Positions 55,342 through 64,000 of a stretch of 64,000 bases of DNA are shown piece after piece; position 1 is the first letter of the stretch; the number at the start of each line of letters is the position of its first letter. A model generated the notes under the pieces. It searched no databases. It had not been told where the DNA came from and worked only from the letters and a program-made list of their open reading frames with translations. Source of the DNA: Chelatococcus sambhunathii (lineage in GTDB: Bacteria > Pseudomonadota > Alphaproteobacteria > Rhizobiales > Methylopilaceae); contig JADBEO010000009.1 in assembly GCA_031316315.1 (NCBI GenBank), positions 1-64,000 on the forward strand. The letters run 5' to 3'. The position numbers and the translations under genes are program-made.

Positions 55342-55851
55342 TCATTCGTCGCGCTTGAGGTCGCGAAGGGCGGCGAAGGGCGATGCGGCGGCGCGATTTT
55401 CGCCGGCGTCGTCGAAGGTCGCTCCCGGCTTGCGGGGATGAGGATCCAGCCCGAGCGTGAAGAATTCGGCGACGACCGCGCCAAGATCGACCACGCCTGC
55501 GACGATCGGGTCCGGCGCGTCGTCGGCGCCGTCTTCGATGGCGTCCCGGGCGGCGCTTTCCGTCTCCGGCGCGAATCGCACCTCGACCTCCTCGTCGACC
55601 GCCTCGATGAACGGATCGAGCGTCACCACGCAGATCCGCGTCGTCAGCGCCTCGACGCGCCCGCGGACGGAAAGCCCGTCCCTGCCGGTCGGCCGGACGT
55701 CGAGCCGGGCGACGAGCCGCTCGATGCTTTCGACCTCGTTCTCCGCGGCGAGAGCCGCGCGCTCGGCCTCGTCCGCGACGATCTCGATCGTCTCGCCCTG
55801 CGGCGGCACGGTCGCCACGATCAGCGGCCGGGACAGCGGGAGCCGGCTCAC
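55342..55851 (-). CDS. DUF177 (YceD-like) protein
   Basis: A 169-aa protein of the YceD/DUF177 family, linked in plants and bacteria to 23S rRNA accumulation. RLDVRPTGRDGLSVRGRVEAL and ICVVTLDPFIEAVDEEVEVRF, then DPIVAGVVDLGAVVAEFFTLGLDPHPRKPG are typical. It is strongly acidic. The GTG start overlaps the UbiC chaperone stop by 4 nt. Confidence 0.9.
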   Translation of the reverse strand: MSRLPLSRPLIVATVPPQGETIEIVADEAERAALAAENEVESIERLVARLDVRPTGRDGLSVRGRVEALTTRICVVTLDPFIEAVDEEVEVRFAPETESAARDAIEDGADDAPDPIVAGVVDLGAVVAEFFTLGLDPHPRKPGATFDDAGENRAAASPFAALRDLKRDE

Positions 55852-56390
55852 GAGCGCGCCTCCTCGACAGGCGGGAACGCCGGCCAGCCGGCGCCGTCGA
55901 CCGGCCGTGCGGCGAGATCGGCGTCCGCGCGGACGGCGTAGCGGGCGAGCCGCAGGGCTGCGGCCGGCGACGCGCCGCCGAAAACGTTCTTGTCGAGAGC
56001 TTTCGCCAGCATCTCCTCGTCTCCCGCGTCGAGCGCGGCGTCGTAGGCCTTCGCCCCGTCATAGAAGGATTGCGCCATGGCCTTCATCCGCTTCGGGACC
56101 GACAGGTCGCCGACGCCGATCTCGCGCAGGTTGGCGTCGAGCGTGCGGACCATGGCGTCGAACACCGACTGGCCAAGCGCCGCGGCGTCCTGCGTCGCCT
56201 CACGACGGAGCCGCCTCAGCGCGAGCGCCGCGTGCAGCACGATGAGCTCGAAGCGGCCGGGCAGCGAGTCGGGCGCTCCGAGGTCCCGATAGAGCTCCGG
56301 CCGTCGCGCCGCCGCCACGATCGCGGCGTAGATCGCTTCGCCCCGGTCGTCCGACGGTCGGGCGCGCTTGTTGAAAAGTCCCGCGAACAT
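55848..56390 (-). CDS. ubiquinol-cytochrome c chaperone family protein
   Basis: A 180-aa helical protein of the CBP3/UbiC-chaperone family, which in mitochondria assists cytochrome b and complex III assembly. IYAAIVAAARRPELYRDLGAPDSLPGRFELIVLHAALALRRL and LREIGVGDLSVPKRMKAMAQSFYDGAKAYD are typical. It is divergent from bamE, 187 bp apart, and precedes DUF177-plsX-fabH-ihfA-merR, the usual alphaproteobacterial order. Confidence 0.92.
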   Translation of the reverse strand: MFAGLFNKRARPSDDRGEAIYAAIVAAARRPELYRDLGAPDSLPGRFELIVLHAALALRRLRREATQDAAALGQSVFDAMVRTLDANLREIGVGDLSVPKRMKAMAQSFYDGAKAYDAALDAGDEEMLAKALDKNVFGGASPAAALRLARYAVRADADLAARPVDGAGWPAFPPVEEARS

Positions 56391-56577
56391 CCGGCTTTCG
56401 CGCCCGCGGCGCGTCTTGATACCGCCGCCAGTTGAACTGCGGCCGCCTGCGGGTTACGCCAAGGCCGGCGAAGGGGCAAGCCTTGCGGGGACGAAGCCTT
56501 CGCCGACGGCCGCGACGCGGGTGGGCGCCACGCGACGGGCCGAAAGAGCGTCGTGCGTTTCGGGAGGACGTCCGGAG

Positions 56578-57027
56578 ATGAGTGTGAAGACCAAGCTGAC
56601 CGCGCGCTCCGCGGCCTTCCTCGCCGCCGCCGTCGGAGCGCTTGCGCTGACCGGCTGCGCCGAGGACCAGACCAAGGGCTATGTGATGGCCCCGAACGCG
56701 CTGCAGCAGGTCCCGGTCGGCTCGAGCCAGGAGCAGGTCCTGGTCGTTCTCGGCACGCCGTCGACGACCGCGACGCTTAAGGGCGAGGTCTACTACTACA
56801 TCAGCCAGAAGACGCACCGGCCGGTCGCCTTCATGAACCCGAAGATCACCGATCAGCAGGTGGTCGCGGTCTATTTCGACCAGAACCGCAAGGTCCAGCG
56901 CGTCGCGAACTACGGCATGCAAGACGGCAAGCTGATCGACTACGTGACGAACACCACCCCGACGGCCGGCGAAGAGCGCAACTTCATCGAGCACATGTTC
57001 CGGGGTCTGCTGTCGAACGACGAATGA
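56578..57027 (+). CDS. bamE: outer membrane protein assembly factor BamE
   Basis: A 149-aa lipoprotein. The lipobox is LALTGC after a hydrophobic signal, and the SmpA/OmlA fold follows: VPVGSSQEQVLVVLGTPSTTATLKGEVYYYISQK and VVAVYFDQNRKVQRVANYGM. It is part of the BAM complex that inserts outer-membrane barrels. CCGGAG lies directly upstream of the ATG. It overlaps the DsrE-like gene by ATGA. Confidence 0.94.
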   Translation: MSVKTKLTARSAAFLAAAVGALALTGCAEDQTKGYVMAPNALQQVPVGSSQEQVLVVLGTPSTTATLKGEVYYYISQKTHRPVAFMNPKITDQQVVAVYFDQNRKVQRVANYGMQDGKLIDYVTNTTPTAGEERNFIEHMFRGLLSNDE

Positions 57028-57467
57028 GGCGGGCCGCGACGCCGCGCGGTCGTCTCCTCGGCGCCTGCCTCGCGGCGGCTGTCGTCGTGCCGCCGCTGAC
57101 AGGCGCGGCGGCCGCGCCCGGCGATCAGCAATATGTGACCATCGTCAGCCACGATCCGTCGGGCTTCCTGCGCGCGCTCAGGGCGGGCGCGGACTTCGTC
57201 AAGGGCGGACGCGGGCGGACGTTCCGCATCATCCTCGCGGGCGCCGGCGTGATCATCGCGATTCCGGGGACGTCGACCGTGCAGCGCGACTACATGAAGA
57301 CGCGCGTCGCTGGCGTGCAGGTCTTCGCCTGCAAGGAATCGATCGACGCGCTGGCCAAGGCCAACCGCCGCCCCATTCCGACGCTTCCCGGAATCAGCGT
57401 CCAGAAGTGCGAGAGCCTGCGCAACAAGATGGACGTCGCCGGCTGGCAAGTCGCGCCGGGCATCTGA
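57024..57467 (+). CDS. exported DsrE-like protein
   Basis: A 147-aa protein with a signal peptide (RLLGACLAAAVVVPPLTGAAAAPG). The rest resembles the DsrE/DsrF fold: YVTIVSHDPSGFLRALRAGADF, FRIILAGAGVIIAIPGT, GVQVFACKESIDALAKANRR and LPGISVQKCE. Two Cys remain (FACKE, QKCES). DsrE proteins relay sulfur or bind thiols, but an exported form fused to nothing has no assigned role. It is translationally coupled to bamE. Confidence 0.75.
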   Translation: MRRAATPRGRLLGACLAAAVVVPPLTGAAAAPGDQQYVTIVSHDPSGFLRALRAGADFVKGGRGRTFRIILAGAGVIIAIPGTSTVQRDYMKTRVAGVQVFACKESIDALAKANRRPIPTLPGISVQKCESLRNKMDVAGWQVAPGI

Positions 57468-57480
57468 GCGGACGCGCGCA

Positions 57481-57918
57481 ATGACCCTTCATCTCCAGAA
57501 GCTGTGCGTCGGCTGCGATTCGCCGGAGGAGCTGCGCGCCTGGATCGCGGAGCGCATGGCCGACAGGCGCCGGCGCGGCGCGCCGGAGGAGCAGGCGCAC
57601 GTCACCCGGACCATGCCGAAGCGCGCCGCCGAGGTGCTCGACGGCGGTTCGCTCTACTGGGTGATCAAGGGAACGATTCTGGTCCGCCAGAGGATCAGCG
57701 AGCTGCGGGCCGTGAAGGACGCCGACGGAACCGACCGCTGCGCCATCGTGATGGTCCCGGAGCTCGTGCCTGTGCGCCCGACGCCGCGGCGGCCCTTCCA
57801 GGGCTGGCGCTACCTGCCGGCGAACGAGGCTCCGGCGGATCTCGCCGAGGACGAGAATCTCGCGCCCGGCCTGCCCGGCCATCTCGTCGCGGAACTGCGC
57901 TCGCTCGGCCTGATGTGA
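57481..57918 (+). CDS. DUF1489 family protein
   Basis: A 145-aa soluble alphaproteobacterial protein: LHLQKLCVGCDSPEELRAWI, HVTRTMPKRAAEVLDGGSLYWVIKG and LVPVRPTPRRPFQGWRYL match DUF1489. The function is unknown. It follows the DsrE-like gene by 13 bp. Confidence 0.9.
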   Translation: MTLHLQKLCVGCDSPEELRAWIAERMADRRRRGAPEEQAHVTRTMPKRAAEVLDGGSLYWVIKGTILVRQRISELRAVKDADGTDRCAIVMVPELVPVRPTPRRPFQGWRYLPANEAPADLAEDENLAPGLPGHLVAELRSLGLM

Positions 57919-57947
57919 AGTTCGACGCCGCGGGCTAGTCTGGCGCC

Positions 57948-58628
57948 ATGACGAACGTCTTCTCGCCTCTCGACCTCGTCGCCCTCGGCGTGTTCCTCGC
58001 CGCCTGGATCGGCCATCACTTCCATTCCGAGCTCTCGCCGAAGAGCCTCAACGCCATCATGGCCAAGAGGCGGCGCAACTGGATGGAGCGGATGGCGCGG
58101 CGCGACGCCCGCATGCCGGATTCGATCGCGATGCAGGGCCTGCAGAACGGAGCGGCCTTCTTCGCCTCGACCTCGCTGATCGCGATCGGCGGCGGGCTCG
58201 CGGCGCTGCGCGCGAGCGATCAGGCGGTGCAGGTCTTCGCCTCGCTGCCCTTCGGCATCGAGACGACCGTCCAGCTCTACGACGTCAAGGCGCTCGGCTT
58301 CTCCGCGATCTTCGTCTACGCCTTCTTCAAGTTCGTCTGGGCCTACCGGCTGTTCAACTACTGCTCGATCCTCGTGGTGTCGGCGCCGCCGCCCCAAGAG
58401 GCCGGCACGCCCCAGATGGCGGTCGCGATCGAACGGGCGGCGCGCATGAACATCGAGGCCGGCCGCCACTTCAACCGCGGCCTGCGCGCGCTGTTCTTCG
58501 TGCTCGCCTATCTCGGCTGGTTCGTCAGCCCCTATGTTCTGATCGGCGCCAGCCTCGCCGTCCTGGTCGTGCTCTACCGCCGCCAGTTCGCGTCAGAGCC
58601 GGTCAGCGCGGCGTCGCTCGGGGATTAA
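57948..58628 (+). CDS. DUF599 family membrane protein
   Basis: A 226-aa protein with four predicted helices (LDLVALGVFLAAWIGHHF, AFFASTSLIAIGGGLAAL, AIFVYAFFKFVWAYRLFNYC, FVLAYLGWFVSPYVLIGA). Conserved AKRRRNWMERMARRDARMPD and HFNRGLRALFF match DUF599. The function is unknown. A palindromic intergenic element follows. Confidence 0.88.
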   Translation: MTNVFSPLDLVALGVFLAAWIGHHFHSELSPKSLNAIMAKRRRNWMERMARRDARMPDSIAMQGLQNGAAFFASTSLIAIGGGLAALRASDQAVQVFASLPFGIETTVQLYDVKALGFSAIFVYAFFKFVWAYRLFNYCSILVVSAPPPQEAGTPQMAVAIERAARMNIEAGRHFNRGLRALFFVLAYLGWFVSPYVLIGASLAVLVVLYRRQFASEPVSAASLGD

Positions 58629-58656
58629 AGCAAGATGATTTCGAGTTGGACCACCG

Positions 58657-58735
58657 CGTCATGCCCGGGCTTGACCCGGCCATCCCTCGCGCCGGCCGCG
58701 GCCGACGGGTCGCCGGGTCAAGCCCGGCGATGACG
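58657..58735. repeat. palindromic intergenic element
   Basis: An imperfect inverted repeat: the left arm begins CGTCATGCCCGGGCTTGACC and the right arm ends GTCAAGCCCGGCGATGACG, with a GC-rich centre (CGCCGGCCGCGGCCGA). It sits between the DUF599 stop and the sulfatase stop, so both genes read toward it. Similar CGTCATGCCCGGGCTTG elements are widespread between genes in Hyphomicrobiales. It can also fold as a bidirectional hairpin. Confidence 0.75.
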
Positions 58736-58758
58736 ACCCGGACCAAACGCATCACGCC

Positions 58759-60282
58759 CTAGTCGACTGCCTCGGCTTCGGGCTTCGGCGCGGCGTCGGC
58801 GGCGCGGCGCGGGATGTAGGCGGCGAGGCGATCGGCTAGCGCCGCCGTCTCCTTGTCAGGCTTGTGGCAGAGGTTGTCCCATTCCCAGGGATCGGAGCGC
58901 TCGTCGTAGAGCTCGCGGCCGCCGTCGCCATAGACGATCAGCCGGTGCGTGTCGGTGCGGACGGCGAAATGCTTGTCCTTGTCCCCGCTCCTGCCTTCGC
59001 CGACGTCCAGCGCCCAGGTCGTCAGCACATGATCGCGCGGCTCGCCGCCGCCCTTGCCCCTGAGCTTGTCGGCGAATGACACGCCATCGAGCCCCTCCGG
59101 GACCTCGCCGGTCGCGAGCTTGGCGAGCGTCGGATAGATGTCGAGCGAGGAGATCAGCGCGTCGGTCGGCCCCGAGCGCAGCCCCTCCCCGCCGATCAGC
59201 AGCGGCACATGGGTCGCGCGCTCCCAGAGCGTGAACTTGCGCCAGGCCAGCTTCTCGCCGAGCTGCCAGCCGTGATCCGACCAGACGCAGACGATCGTGT
59301 CGGAGGCGTTCGGTCCCTCGAGCAGGCCATCGAGCAGCACGCCCACGGCCTCGTCAGCAAGTGAGATCGCGGCGAGGTAGGCCTGGATGGCCGACTTCCA
59401 GCCCTTCCCGGCGATGATCTTGCGATGGTCGTCGACATATTGCCGGACCATCTCCTTGCCGCCCGCTGGCAGGTCGCGATCGTCCTTGTTGGTCCCGACC
59501 GACGTGTTCTCAGTGTCCAGCGCGCCGAGCGGGTAGCGGATCCTGTCGATCGGGTACGCGTCGAACCACTTCTGCGGGACGACCCAGGGCATGTGCGGCT
59601 TGCGGATCCCGAGCGCGGCGAAGAACGGCTTGTCGTGGCGTTTCGACAGGACGTTCCTGACCATCCAGCGCGCCCGCGCGACGTCCTCGGTCTCTGACGT
59701 CTGCTTGCCGCTCGGACCCCAGTCCAGGGTCTCCTTGCCGTTTTCGCGGAGGTCGGCGAGGTACTCGAAATCCGTCCACGCCTTGGGATCATTGGCGGCC
59801 GAGTCGCCGTCGCCCTCCCCGCGCCAGCCGCCGTGGAAGATCTTGCCGGTCCCGATCGTCCTGTAGCCGGCGTCCCTGAACCAGCGGACGATCGAGGGCC
59901 GCTCGCGGAGCATGGTGTCGGGCCAGTTGCCGGTCTTGTTGGTGTAGACGCCGCTGCGGAACGGCTCCACGCTGAACAGGATCGAGGCGCGCGCCGACTG
60001 GCAGGCGGGCGACGGCGTATAGGCGCGGCGAAAGCCTGTGACGAGGCGCGAGAGCCGGTCGAGATTCGGCGTCTTCACGCCCGGATAGCCGCCGAGCCAC
60101 CCGTTCCAGTCGTTCATGTCGTCGATCGGGATGAACAGGACGTTCGGCCGGCGCCCGTCCTTCGCGACAGCCGGCGCCGCCAGCGTCTCGACCGGGCGGC
60201 CCAGCGCCCCCGCCGCCATGGCGACGCCCGCCGCCTGAAGGCTTGTTCTCAGCACGCCGCGCCGCGTGATCCGTCCGGCCAT
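58759..60282 (-). CDS. Tat-exported sulfatase (iduronate-2-sulfatase-like)
   Basis: A 507-aa alkaline-phosphatase-superfamily sulfatase. The N-terminus RITRRGVLRTSLQAAGVAMAAG is a twin-arginine signal. PNVLFIPIDDMNDWNGWLGG holds the metal Asp pair (D54, D55), and VWSDHGWQLGEK the later metal Asp and His. The formylglycine site reads C94-Q-S96-A-R98, whereas the consensus is C-x-P/A-x-R, so the third position is Ser. The overall layout resembles iduronate-2-sulfatase and choline-sulfatase relatives; the substrate is unknown. No sulfatase-modifying enzyme is in the window. Its upstream region has a 21-bp palindrome. Confidence 0.88.
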   Translation of the reverse strand: MAGRITRRGVLRTSLQAAGVAMAAGALGRPVETLAAPAVAKDGRRPNVLFIPIDDMNDWNGWLGGYPGVKTPNLDRLSRLVTGFRRAYTPSPACQSARASILFSVEPFRSGVYTNKTGNWPDTMLRERPSIVRWFRDAGYRTIGTGKIFHGGWRGEGDGDSAANDPKAWTDFEYLADLRENGKETLDWGPSGKQTSETEDVARARWMVRNVLSKRHDKPFFAALGIRKPHMPWVVPQKWFDAYPIDRIRYPLGALDTENTSVGTNKDDRDLPAGGKEMVRQYVDDHRKIIAGKGWKSAIQAYLAAISLADEAVGVLLDGLLEGPNASDTIVCVWSDHGWQLGEKLAWRKFTLWERATHVPLLIGGEGLRSGPTDALISSLDIYPTLAKLATGEVPEGLDGVSFADKLRGKGGGEPRDHVLTTWALDVGEGRSGDKDKHFAVRTDTHRLIVYGDGGRELYDERSDPWEWDNLCHKPDKETAALADRLAAYIPRRAADAAPKPEAEAVD

Positions 60283-60339
60283 ATCGCCCCCGACTCGCTC
60301 GTTGCTCGGACGGGGGAGAAAACATCCCTGATATGACTT

Positions 60340-60360
60340 TGTCGATAGATTTTATAGACA
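60340..60360 (-). promoter_or_regulatory. 21-bp palindrome, candidate operator of the sulfatase gene
   Basis: The site follows TGTCnATAnATnTnTATnGACA around an A/T centre, with 16 of 20 arm positions symmetric. It lies 58 bp upstream of the sulfatase ATG in the only clearly AT-rich stretch of this region and overlaps a TATAAAAT that could be its -10 box. The binding protein is unknown. Confidence 0.5.
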
Positions 60361-60427
60361 TCATTGGCGCGGTAGCGCGCAGGACGGATTAAGACGTTGT
60401 TTTAACCTTATATTTCCGCTGCAGAAA

Positions 60428-62026
60428 TCACGGCGCGGGGGCGTTCGCCTTGAGCAGTTTGTACGTCAGGCTGTCCGTGAGCGCCTCGAACGAGGCGTCG
60501 ACGACGTTCGGCGACACGCCGACGGTGGTCCAGACCTCGCCGTCGCCGTCGGTCGATTCGATCAGCACGCGGGTGATCGCGTCGGTGCCGCCGTTCAGGA
60601 TGCGCACCTTGTAGTCGGTGAGGCGGAGCTGGGCGATGAAGGGCTGGTAGCGCCCGAGGTCCTTGCGGAGCGCAAGGTCGAGCGCGTTGACCGGACCGAT
60701 GCCTTCGGCGGCCGTGATCAGCGGTTCGCCGTCGACGGTGACCTTCACAACGGCCTCCGACACGGTGATCTGACCGCCGAGCGGGTCGCGCCGCCGCGAG
60801 ACCATCACGCGGAAACTCTCCACGGTGAAGAAGTCCGGTACGCGCCCCAGCGCGCGCTTGGCCAGCAGCGCGAAGGACGCCTCCGCGCCCTCGTAGGCGT
60901 AGCCCTGCGCCTCGCGCGCCTTCACCTCGGCGAGCAGCCGGTCGAGCCGCGGATCGGACTTGTCGACCTCGACGCCGACGCGCGCCAGCTCGGAAAGGAG
61001 GTTCGACTTGCCGCCCTGGTCAGAAACCAGCAGCCGGCGGTGGTTGCCGACGCTGTCCGGCGCAATGTGCTCGTAAGTGCGTGGGTCCTTGAGGATCGCG
61101 GATGCGTGGATGCCGGCCTTGGTCGCGAAGGCGTTGGCGCCGACATAAGGGGCGTAGCGGTTGGACGGCCGGTTGATCAGCTCGTCGAAGGCGCGCGACA
61201 GCGACGACAGGCCCGCCAGCGCCTCGTCGGACACGCCGACCTCAAAACGGTCGGAAAAATCCGGCTTCAGCTTCAGCGTCGGGATCAGCGTGGTCAGGTT
61301 GGCGTTGCCGCAGCGCTCGCCGAGCCCGTTCAGCGCGCCCTGGATCTGCCGCGCGCCCGCCTTGACCGCCGCGAGCGAGTTCGCGACCGCGAGCCCCATG
61401 TCGTCATGCGCGTGGACGCCGAGATTCTTCCCCGGCACGACCTCCGCGACGCGCCCGACGATGTCGGCGACCTCTTCCGGCGTCGTCCCGCCATTGGTGT
61501 CGCAAAGAACTACCCAGCGCGCGCCCGCGTCGCGCGCCGCCCTGGCGCAGGCGAGCGCATAGTCGGGATTGGCCTTGTAGCCATCGAAGAAGTGCTCGCA
61601 GTCGACCATGGTCTCGCGGCCGGCGGCGACCGAGGCCGCGACCGTCTCGCGGATCGACTCGAGGTTCTCCTCGAGCGTCACCCCGAGGGCGTTGGTGACG
61701 TGGAAATCCCAGCTTTTCGCGACGAAGCAGCAGGCCCCTGCCTGCGCCTGCAGCACGCCCTGAAGGCCCGGATCATTGGCGGCCGAACGGCCCGCCCGCT
61801 TCGTCATGCCGAAGGCGGTGAACGTCGCCTTTTCCGTGCGCGGCCGCGCGAAGAACTCGGTGTCGGTCGGATTGGCGCCTGGATAGCCGCCCTCGACATA
61901 GTCGACGCCGAGCCGGTCGAGCATCTGCGCCACAGCGATCTTGTCGTCGAGCGTGAAGTCGACCCCGGCCGTCTGCGCGCCGTCGCGCAGCGTGGTGTCG
62001 AACAGGTAGAGGCGTTCGCGGTTCAT
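60428..62026 (-). CDS. cimA: citramalate synthase
   Basis: A 532-aa enzyme that joins acetyl-CoA and pyruvate to (R)-citramalate, a threonine-independent entry to isoleucine. LYLFDTTLRDGAQTAGVDFT is the DRE-TIM signature, HAHDDMGLAVANSLAAVKAG the metal HxH, and GLGERCGNANL the conserved Cys loop. The C-terminal LeuA allosteric domain is present (VKVTVDGEPLITAAEGIGPVNALDLALRK). Homocitrate and isopropylmalate synthases are relatives, but length and motifs fit CimA. The start overlaps the HEPN stop by ATGA. Confidence 0.93.
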   Translation of the reverse strand: MNRERLYLFDTTLRDGAQTAGVDFTLDDKIAVAQMLDRLGVDYVEGGYPGANPTDTEFFARPRTEKATFTAFGMTKRAGRSAANDPGLQGVLQAQAGACCFVAKSWDFHVTNALGVTLEENLESIRETVAASVAAGRETMVDCEHFFDGYKANPDYALACARAARDAGARWVVLCDTNGGTTPEEVADIVGRVAEVVPGKNLGVHAHDDMGLAVANSLAAVKAGARQIQGALNGLGERCGNANLTTLIPTLKLKPDFSDRFEVGVSDEALAGLSSLSRAFDELINRPSNRYAPYVGANAFATKAGIHASAILKDPRTYEHIAPDSVGNHRRLLVSDQGGKSNLLSELARVGVEVDKSDPRLDRLLAEVKAREAQGYAYEGAEASFALLAKRALGRVPDFFTVESFRVMVSRRRDPLGGQITVSEAVVKVTVDGEPLITAAEGIGPVNALDLALRKDLGRYQPFIAQLRLTDYKVRILNGGTDAITRVLIESTDGDGEVWTTVGVSPNVVDASFEALTDSLTYKLLKANAPAP

Positions 62027-62421
62027 GGGGCGTCGCTCTCGGGCGAAAGCAGCCGCCTGATCTCGGCCACGAAAGCCTTGGCGAGAGCGACGTCCTGCGC
62101 CGCTTTTCCGGCCTCGATGACGCGCCCGTCGTAGTCGGCGACCGCACGATCCTTGGCGAGCACGGCAAGCGTGCGGCCCAAATCCGCCCCCACCACTCCC
62201 GTGCGGATCAGCGCCTCCGAGAAGCGCGCGATCAGTCCCGAATGGGTTTTGATCGCTTCGGGATCAACCTCCGCGACGCTGGCGAGAGCCGCACGTGCGG
62301 CGTTGAAGGCAGCGTAGTAGGCGCGGCCGGCGGCGGCGTCGGAATCGCCATCGTCCAGCACAACAGAGGCCGTCGTAAGCGCCCGCTCCGCCTTGGCCAT
62401 GAGTTCGTCGGAAACGCTCAT
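62023..62421 (-). CDS. HEPN domain protein of an MNT-HEPN pair
   Basis: A 132-aa all-helical protein of the PF05168-like HEPN group: AAAGRAYYAAFNAARAALASV, then IKTHSGLIARFSEALIRTG. HEPN proteins beside minimal nucleotidyltransferases act as toxins or as substrate-binding partners. The RNase motif R-x4-6-H is absent; the only His is in KTHSG. It overlaps MNT (upstream) and cimA (downstream) by 4 nt each. Confidence 0.85.
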   Translation of the reverse strand: MSVSDELMAKAERALTTASVVLDDGDSDAAAGRAYYAAFNAARAALASVAEVDPEAIKTHSGLIARFSEALIRTGVVGADLGRTLAVLAKDRAVADYDGRVIEAGKAAQDVALAKAFVAEIRRLLSPESDAP

Positions 62422-62809
62422 AACACGCGGCGCCCGTCGCGCTTCATGGCCCGGCCGAGAGATCGGTTGTGCAGAAGATCGGGGTCCGACCATCCCGACG
62501 ACGGGATCAGAAACGGCTCGATCACGGTTTTTCCCGAGAGCAGAACTTCGAAGGCGAGTTCGACCAGTTCGGTCTCCAGTCCGTCCTGCCGCGCGGCGGC
62601 GTCGTCGATGACGACCGCGACGTCGGCGTCGCTCTCCGGCCGGTTGTCGCCACGCGCGCGACTTCCGAACAGGTAGAGCCCTTCCACATGCGCGCCGAAC
62701 CTTTCACGGACAAGCGCCGCGAAAGCCGAGAGATCGCGCTCGACCTCCAGCTCGCTCGGCGGACGCCAAGCGGCGGCGGCCGCCTTGGGCGAAAGGTCGG
62801 CGAGGTCCG

Positions 62810-62813
<4 letters not shown>
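62418..62813 (-). CDS. minimal nucleotidyltransferase (MNT) of an MNT-HEPN pair
   Basis: A 131-aa Pol-beta-fold protein. The catalytic motif GLYLFGSRARGDNRPESDADVAVVID gives GSxxRG with D62 and D64; a third acidic residue is probably the Glu of KTVIEPFLI. In MNT-HEPN toxin-antitoxin systems the MNT is the antitoxin, which can AMPylate the HEPN toxin. The frame is open upstream inside cysS; the ATG at 62813 overlaps the cysS stop. Confidence 0.88.

Positions 62814-64000
<1,187 letters not shown>

Overview
The window is GC-rich chromosomal DNA from an alphaproteobacterium, almost certainly of the order Hyphomicrobiales (Rhizobiales). The evidence is gene order: pcm-tolC-popZ, gatCAB, pyrBC-plsY-dprA-topA-rnr-DUF983-NUDIX-rpmG, pleD-divK-DUF3572-dinB, tamAB, bamE with UbiC chaperone-DUF177-plsX-fabH-ihfA-merR, and cysS/cimA. 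I cannot name a genus. There is no rRNA, phage, insertion sequence or CRISPR array. Coding density is very high, many neighbours overlap by 4 nt (ATGA or GTGA), and no gene-free stretch exceeds 300 bp.

Layout. 1-2645: popZ-like (cut by the window), tolC and a pcm-like methyltransferase, all minus. 2848-4395: tRNA-Cys, an MFS permease, tRNA-Asn and a strong terminator. 4513-11603: photolyase, cyclopropane fatty acid synthase, a ChrR-like cupin protein, cysteine synthase coupled to mercaptopyruvate sulfurtransferase, an Asp/Asn hydroxylase and MgtC. 11626-15893: gatCA-chorismate mutase-gatB, with an opposite-strand Uma2 gene inserted. 16045-19725: an RTX protein with an internal duplication, a UPF0173 hydrolase, RuvX and a Gly/Trp-rich exported protein. 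19919-32172: pyrB, a non-catalytic-looking pyrC, plsY, dprA, topA, rnr, DUF983, NUDIX, MFS and rpmG, closed by a strong terminator. 32190-34732: two tandem paralogous exported proteins of unknown family. 34904-39152: pleD, divK, DUF3572, dinB and an M15 peptidase. 39162-42657: EipB-like, RidA, GDPD, an outer-membrane barrel and an Hpt protein. 42693-52057: tamB (2470 aa, unusually long) and tamA. 52137-58628: merR, ihfA, fabH, plsX, DUF177, UbiC chaperone, bamE, a DsrE-like protein, DUF1489 and DUF599. 58759-64000: a Tat-exported sulfatase, then cysS-MNT-HEPN-cimA as one overlapping run.

Functional themes. Envelope construction dominates: TolC, TamAB, BamE, EipB-like, PlsX/PlsY/FabH, Cfa, a LpxO-like hydroxylase, an M15 peptidase and outer-membrane barrels. 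Cell-cycle and polarity signalling is represented by PopZ, DivK, PleD and an orphan Hpt protein. Nucleic-acid upkeep is represented by photolyase, DprA, TopA, RuvX, DinB, RNase R and IHF.

The most noteworthy parts are additions to this conserved backbone: the TamB repeat expansion, the paired unknown exported proteins between pleD and rpmG, the MNT-HEPN pair placed without gaps between cysS and cimA, the duplicated non-RTX domain in the RTX protein, and a ChrR-like protein that has lost its anti-sigma zinc ligands.
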